A stretch of 64,000 bases of DNA, from positions 1 to 64,000 of the forward strand of contig NZ_JADMLH010000020.1 in the NCBI RefSeq assembly GCF_016464385.1. The letters are read 5' to 3'. Positions 60,778 through 64,000 of this stretch are shown piece by piece (the stretch's first letter is position 1; each line of letters starts with the position of its first letter). The DNA is from Nucisporomicrobium flavum (GTDB lineage: Bacteria; Actinomycetota; Actinomycetes; Mycobacteriales; Micromonosporaceae). The notes under the pieces were generated by a model, which had not been told where the DNA came from, ran no database searches, and was given only the letters and a program-made list of their open reading frames with translations. A program made the position numbers and the translations under genes.

Positions 60778-61887
60778 TCAGCGCGGGGACGGGCGTCGAT
60801 GGCCGGTGATCTGGTCGAGGTTGATCGCCACTTGCCGATAAATCCGCCGACCAGCCTCGGTCCGGTCAAACGGTGTGCCCTCGTCGGGGAAGTAGGGAAT
60901 CGCGGTGTGCAGCAGCGTGACGCGGCTGGCGGCGGACAGCCGGCGCGCGATAGGTGTCCAGTGCTGGCTGTCGCCGTCGATGTCGTAGCCGAGCACTGCG
61001 GTGCGATGCGCACGTTCGGGCAGGCCCAGGTAGTCGCGATCGCCGAGGACTTCCTGCACCGAGTCGGCGACTTCATGCAGGTAGGCGATGCTGCCGGGCT
61101 CGTCGAGCAGCGGCCGTCCCAGGTTCACCCACAGCGGGTATGACCACTCGTCGTTCTTGTGGACGGCGGTCCAGGCCGCGAACGCGTGCCAGCCCAGCGC
61201 ACGTTCGTACGCGGCGTCCCACACCTGCGGCCCGAACAATGCTCGGCCTTGCACCCCCGCCGGGGCCAGCTGGCGCCGAAGTAGACCGACTTGGTCGTGA
61301 ACCCACCGGGCCAGGTCAGCTCGCCCGGCCGGCGGCGCGGGGAGCTGCGTGGCCCGGGCGGTGACCCATTCCTCGACTTGCTGCTCCTGTGGGTGGGCGG
61401 GCAGCCGGTTGTACTTCAGGCAGACGAGCGTGACGTCCGAGAAGGCGACGCCGACCTGGTAGGCGGGTGTGGGGTTGTCCTCGTTGCCGGAGTCGATCAG
61501 CAGGTGCGTGTATGCGCCGCTGTCGCGATGCCGCTGCAGGAGCTCCAGGGTCTGAAACTCGTCGAAGTCGATGTCCGCGGGAATCATCAGCAGGTCGACG
61601 TTGCGGGTGATCTGCTGCACCTGACCGGGCACGAGCCGCTCCCACAGGGGCCTGAACGCGACCTGGGCGGTGATGCCGCTGTCGGTAACGAGCAGGACCC
61701 GGCGTCCGGCTTGTGCCAGCGCCGCGGCGATTGGGCGGATGAACGGCAGGGTGTCTGCGTTGCCGTAGTTGTCGTCGTTCAGGAATGCCACGACGCTCAC
61801 GTGAGCGTCGGCGATGCGCTGCTGGGCGACACGGTAGGTCTCGCCAGCTACCTGCGAGCGGGAAACAGCGGTCTGGTTACGGCTCAC
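60778..61887 (-). CDS. ParA/MinD-like protein without a P-loop
   Basis: 369 aa from GTG with GGAGGACATC upstream. VSVVAFLNDDNYGNADTLPFIRPIAAALAQAGRRVLLVTDSG aligns with the start of MinD/ParA-like NTPases, but the KGGVGKT loop is replaced by LNDDNYGNADT (residues 36-46). YTHLLIDSGNEDN and VTLVCLKYNRLPAHPQEQQVEEWV match the Walker B strand and a later strand. The second half is helical and unassigned. The family is likely to have lost ATP hydrolysis. Related ParA-like proteins with extra domains occur near TPR-type actinobacterial systems. Confidence 0.5.
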   Translation of the reverse strand: MSRNQTAVSRSQVAGETYRVAQQRIADAHVSVVAFLNDDNYGNADTLPFIRPIAAALAQAGRRVLLVTDSGITAQVAFRPLWERLVPGQVQQITRNVDLLMIPADIDFDEFQTLELLQRHRDSGAYTHLLIDSGNEDNPTPAYQVGVAFSDVTLVCLKYNRLPAHPQEQQVEEWVTARATQLPAPPAGRADLARWVHDQVGLLRRQLAPAGVQGRALFGPQVWDAAYERALGWHAFAAWTAVHKNDEWSYPLWVNLGRPLLDEPGSIAYLHEVADSVQEVLGDRDYLGLPERAHRTAVLGYDIDGDSQHWTPIARRLSAASRVTLLHTAIPYFPDEGTPFDRTEAGRRIYRQVAINLDQITGHRRPSPR

Positions 61888-62450
61888 GATGTCCTCCGAG
61901 TCCCCGGAAGAACCCTCGGTTGAGCCCCGCGCGGCCGATGTGAGGGTCCTTCGGACAGCAGAAGGAAACGCGTGGCACCAGGGCCTTGCTCCGTGTGGCT
62001 TCAAGGCGCGGGCGATGAGGCCGGAGGGGGCGTGCGTGTTAACGCCGTGGCACCGACGGTAACAGCCGTGCACGTTCGGAGCGTGACGCCGCGTCGGCGC
62101 ATCCGTCAGTTAGCAACGTCAGTGAGGCCTTGGATGCCTGACCGGGCCTGCCGATCGGTCTCGAGTCCCCGATCCCGCTGTGCCGAGACGGGTGGGACCA
62201 CTGGGCCGCAGGACAGCCCCGGACAGCTACGGACAGCTATATCGCTGAGATCCGAGCGGGCAGGGTCGTCAAGGAAGCGACCGACACCCAGCCCCGGCAT
62301 CCGTCTTGACCCACACCGCATCCGAAGGCGCGGCTCAGGCAAGGCAGTGGACATCCGTCGGCGCGGTCGCGGCCGAGTCAGGTGACGGCGTCACCGATCT
62401 TTGCTCGTGCCGCGGTCTGGGGCTCACCCTTTTCCCGGAATGAGGTAGCC
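61888..62450. other. Divergent intergenic region, no supported gene
   Basis: About 560 bp between the ParA-like gene and the secreted protein gene. Both outward promoters must lie here. Frames across it give low-complexity proline- and arginine-rich translations. Around 62200 is an imperfect tandem GGACAGCT(A/T)CGGACAGCTAT. Nothing else was identified. Confidence 0.5.
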
Positions 62451-62894
62451 ATGAACAACACCCTCGCTCGTGTAGCCGCTGTTGCCGCCGCGGCGCTGGG
62501 CCTGGCGTTCACCGTGGCCACGCCTGCGCTGGCCAGCGCGGACAAGTGCAAGGGCGACGCCTACGCCAGCTGCGTGGCGGTCAACGGAAGCAAGCTGCAC
62601 GTCAACTCGATCAAGAGCCGCGTCGCCCTGTACTCGAAAACGTGCCGGTACGGCCACAGCCAGGTGCTGATCAACGGCAAGCACTACGCCGACTCCAACG
62701 GCGGCAGGGACAAGGACTACTGCTCCAAGTCGGTCTTCGGCGCCGAGGTCACCACCGGCACCTGGAACGTCAACCGCAACTACGCCAGGGGCACGAAGAT
62801 CTGCTCGAAGTTCTGGTGGAGCAACGGCTCGACCAAGCCCGGCAGCGTCAACGGGCACACCAGCTTCGGAACGGCCTGCGCCACCGTCGGCTGA
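62451..62894 (+). CDS. Secreted cysteine-rich protein, 147 aa
   Basis: A clear signal peptide (RVAAVAAAALGLAFTVATPALASA, cleavage near ASA-D) precedes a mature domain of about 115 residues with six cysteines (CKG, ASC, KTC, DYC, KIC, TAC) that could pair as three disulfides. It is rich in Lys, Gly, Asn and Ser. GAGG lies 5 nt upstream of the ATG. No catalytic motif. A secreted structural, lytic or competition protein are options; the cysteine spacing is unlike known toxin families that I can recall. Confidence 0.7.
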   Translation: MNNTLARVAAVAAAALGLAFTVATPALASADKCKGDAYASCVAVNGSKLHVNSIKSRVALYSKTCRYGHSQVLINGKHYADSNGGRDKDYCSKSVFGAEVTTGTWNVNRNYARGTKICSKFWWSNGSTKPGSVNGHTSFGTACATVG

Positions 62895-62901
62895 ACGCAG
62901 A

Positions 62902-62933
62902 GGCGCGGTGATGCCGCCAGCCATCACCGCGCC
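62902..62933 (+). terminator. Perfect 12-bp hairpin terminator
   Basis: GGCGCGGTGATG (62902-62913) pairs with CATCACCGCGCC (62922-62933) over an 8-nt loop, beginning 8 bp after the stop of the secreted protein gene. Confidence 0.75.
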
Positions 62934-63067
62934 TTGGAGCAGAGCCGCACTCGAGCACTTATCCGCTGCCGCCGCGCCTCCCGGCTGTAACGACCAACTC
63001 TGCGATTCCTGCCAACTCTCGGTAATCCACATCGGCTTAAGCCCACGAGAACAAAGAAGGATTCGGC

Positions 63068-63289
63068 ATGCCAACATCTCGGTTCGGAGCCAGTCCCCAC
63101 GGCTTCGGCGTCCGCGGCGTTCATCGTCGAGACAGTCCCCAGGTGTCGACCGATACCCGTCGGCATCTGCTCCGGCGAAAGGATCCCGCCGGTACCACCA
63201 GCGACGGCGCGTTCGCGTATGGCCTGTCGTGTACCGACGGCGGACAGCTGCACCTGCGCGAGCGCCGTGTGGCCGGGCGGTCGTCATGA
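63068..63289 (+). CDS. Small basic hypothetical protein, first of a coupled trio
   Basis: 73 aa. AGAAGGATTCGGC precedes the ATG, and the stop overlaps the next gene's start (ATGA), which argues that this short frame is real. The product is basic and polar (RFGASPHGFGVRGVHRRDSP, HLLRRKDPAGTTSDGAFAYGLSC) with one cysteine and no membrane segment. No homology recognised. It could be an unprocessed peptide substrate or a small partner of the downstream enzymes. Confidence 0.45.
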   Translation: MPTSRFGASPHGFGVRGVHRRDSPQVSTDTRRHLLRRKDPAGTTSDGAFAYGLSCTDGGQLHLRERRVAGRSS

Positions 63290-63837
63290 CAGCGGTCGCG
63301 CACACTACGGGCGCCCCTCCGATCGAACAGGCCTGGAAGCTGTACGAAGAGACCTTCGCCGAGATCAACGGCTTGGCCGCGCAGCGACACCTCATGACCT
63401 ACGAAGAATTCCAGTCCGTCTACCACAACGACGAGGTCCGGAAGTTCTACGCCCACGACAGGGCCGGCCGGTTGATCGGGATGGCCACCCTGACCAACAA
63501 CTTGGCCGCCTGGCCGCTCATTTCACCGCCGTACTTCGCCCGCCGCTGGCCGCACTCCCACAAAAGGCAGGCGATCTGGTACTGCGGCTTCGTCGGTGCC
63601 CGTCCAGGCCAGCTGCACGCCTTCCGCGACCTGGTCACCGACATGTACGACCTCATCCGCAGCAACAACGGCATGGCCGTCATGGACTTCTGCACCCACA
63701 ACCTCATCACCCGGCGCCTGCCCGACGCGACGCTCGCACTGCTGAGCCGGCTCGACCCCACCACGCGCATGGAAGTGGCCGACCAGCAGACCTTCATCTT
63801 CTACCGCTTCGGCACCGTCGATGGGCCCCGGCCATGA
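63286..63837 (+). CDS. GNAT-like acetyltransferase-fold protein
   Basis: 183 aa. YEETFAEINGLAAQRHLMTYEEFQSVYHNDEVRKFYAHDRAGRLIGMATLTNNLAAWPLISPPYF follows the GNAT pattern in which a core strand (RLIGMATLT) leads to the acetyl-CoA site; the Q/RxxGxG/A loop is not clear. Overlaps the 73-aa gene (ATGA) and the following gene (ATGA). Could acylate a peptide or amine. Confidence 0.5.
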   Translation: MTAVAHTTGAPPIEQAWKLYEETFAEINGLAAQRHLMTYEEFQSVYHNDEVRKFYAHDRAGRLIGMATLTNNLAAWPLISPPYFARRWPHSHKRQAIWYCGFVGARPGQLHAFRDLVTDMYDLIRSNNGMAVMDFCTHNLITRRLPDATLALLSRLDPTTRMEVADQQTFIFYRFGTVDGPRP

Positions 63838-64000
63838 CCACCACCACCCAGCATCCCGGCCCGGGCGCCGAGCCCGACGGGCGCGGCGTCGACGGGTTCG
63901 GCATGGAACTGCTGCTCGATCTGTCCGGCTGCAACCCGGACGTGATCACCAGCGCCGCACTGCTGAAAGCCTGGACGGTCACCCTCGCCGACGCGATCGG
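63834..64000 (+). CDS. S-adenosylmethionine-decarboxylase-like protein (partial, runs off the window)
   Basis: 55 codons visible from the ATG overlapping the GNAT-like stop. FGMELLLDLSGCNPDVITSAALLKAWTVTLADAIG resembles the N-terminus of AdoMet-decarboxylase-like (SpeH-type) proteins: GxELxLDL, GC-P, L--W---L-D-IG. The conserved serine cleavage site and the rest lie beyond 64000. If confirmed, decarboxylated AdoMet or a related pyruvoyl enzyme would be linked to the GNAT-like and 73-aa proteins. Confidence 0.55.
   Translation, partial: MTTTTQHPGPGAEPDGRGVDGFGMELLLDLSGCNPDVITSAALLKAWTVTLADAI

Noticed and set aside
1..64000. CRISPR arrays, rRNA genes and prophage structural genes
   Set aside because: No regularly spaced repeats, rRNA-like sequence or phage head, tail or terminase genes were seen on reading both strands.

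Overview
The window is high-GC DNA from an actinomycete. Marker families seen are an XRE/DUF5753 regulator with its DUF397 partner, two large HTH regulators with helical C-termini, a DUF574-type (Methyltransf_19) methyltransferase, a conservon-type sensor kinase with a roadblock protein, a possible Lsr2 remnant and LigD-type ATP-dependent DNA ligases. Gene style and frequent ATGA/GTGA stop-start overlaps fit Micromonosporaceae or relatives, but no rRNA or tRNA is present to confirm this. No CRISPR array or prophage structural gene was seen.

Region 1 (about 0.5-23.3 kb) is almost entirely minus strand. Its core (9.7-23.3 kb) reads as one long expression unit: a small leader gene, a CvnA-like kinase, a CvnB-like roadblock protein, a branched-chain amino-acid-type ABC importer (binding lipoprotein, LivH, LivM and a single-chain LivG-LivF fusion), two methyltransferases and several coupled proteins of unknown function. 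Downstream lie a truncated, motor-less helicase relative, an endonuclease/exonuclease/phosphatase-family protein, a DUF429 protein, an M48 membrane metalloprotease and a PD-(D/E)XK nuclease-like protein. A decayed copy of one unknown gene sits 3.4 kb from the intact copy.

Region 2 (23.3-30.4 kb) is a regulatory island: XRE/DUF5753 plus DUF397, two paralogous HTH regulators, a HAD phosphatase and an alpha/beta hydrolase. It is bracketed by two inverted copies of a 65-bp G-run element.

Region 3 (30.4-49.7 kb) is the most distinctive part: an apparent small-molecule pathway that I do not recognise. It runs from a zinc-lid nucleoside-monophosphate-kinase-like protein coupled to a SPASM radical SAM enzyme, through NUDIX, PfkB, cupin, FAD oxidoreductase, Fe(II)/2-oxoglutarate dioxygenase, a frameshifted BaiB-like adenylating protein, HIT, an adenylate-forming enzyme and a DUF6624/nucleoside-deoxyribosyltransferase-like fusion. 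Beyond a bidirectional terminator come a stand-alone protein matching the C-terminal TSCPD end of B12-dependent ribonucleotide reductase, a B12-binding-type radical SAM enzyme, a phosphoribosyltransferase-like protein, a second HIT, a PCMT-type methyltransferase, a P-loop kinase, a second NUDIX and a YdcF-like protein. The recurring theme is nucleotide and acyl-adenylate chemistry.

Region 4 (49.7-58 kb) holds a LigD-type DNA ligase gene split by a 4-kb Tn554-like element with two tyrosine recombinases. Its C-terminal half is at 50.8-51.9 kb and its N-terminal half, with the nucleotidyl lysine, at 55.9-56.0 kb. A second, intact ligase follows, then a gene behind a near-consensus SOS box.

Region 5 (58-64 kb) holds single genes: an AlpA-like HTH protein, a HEPN-like protein, a P-loop-less ParA-like protein, a cysteine-rich secreted protein, and a coupled trio of unknown small protein, GNAT-like protein and the start of an AdoMet-decarboxylase-like protein cut by the window edge.
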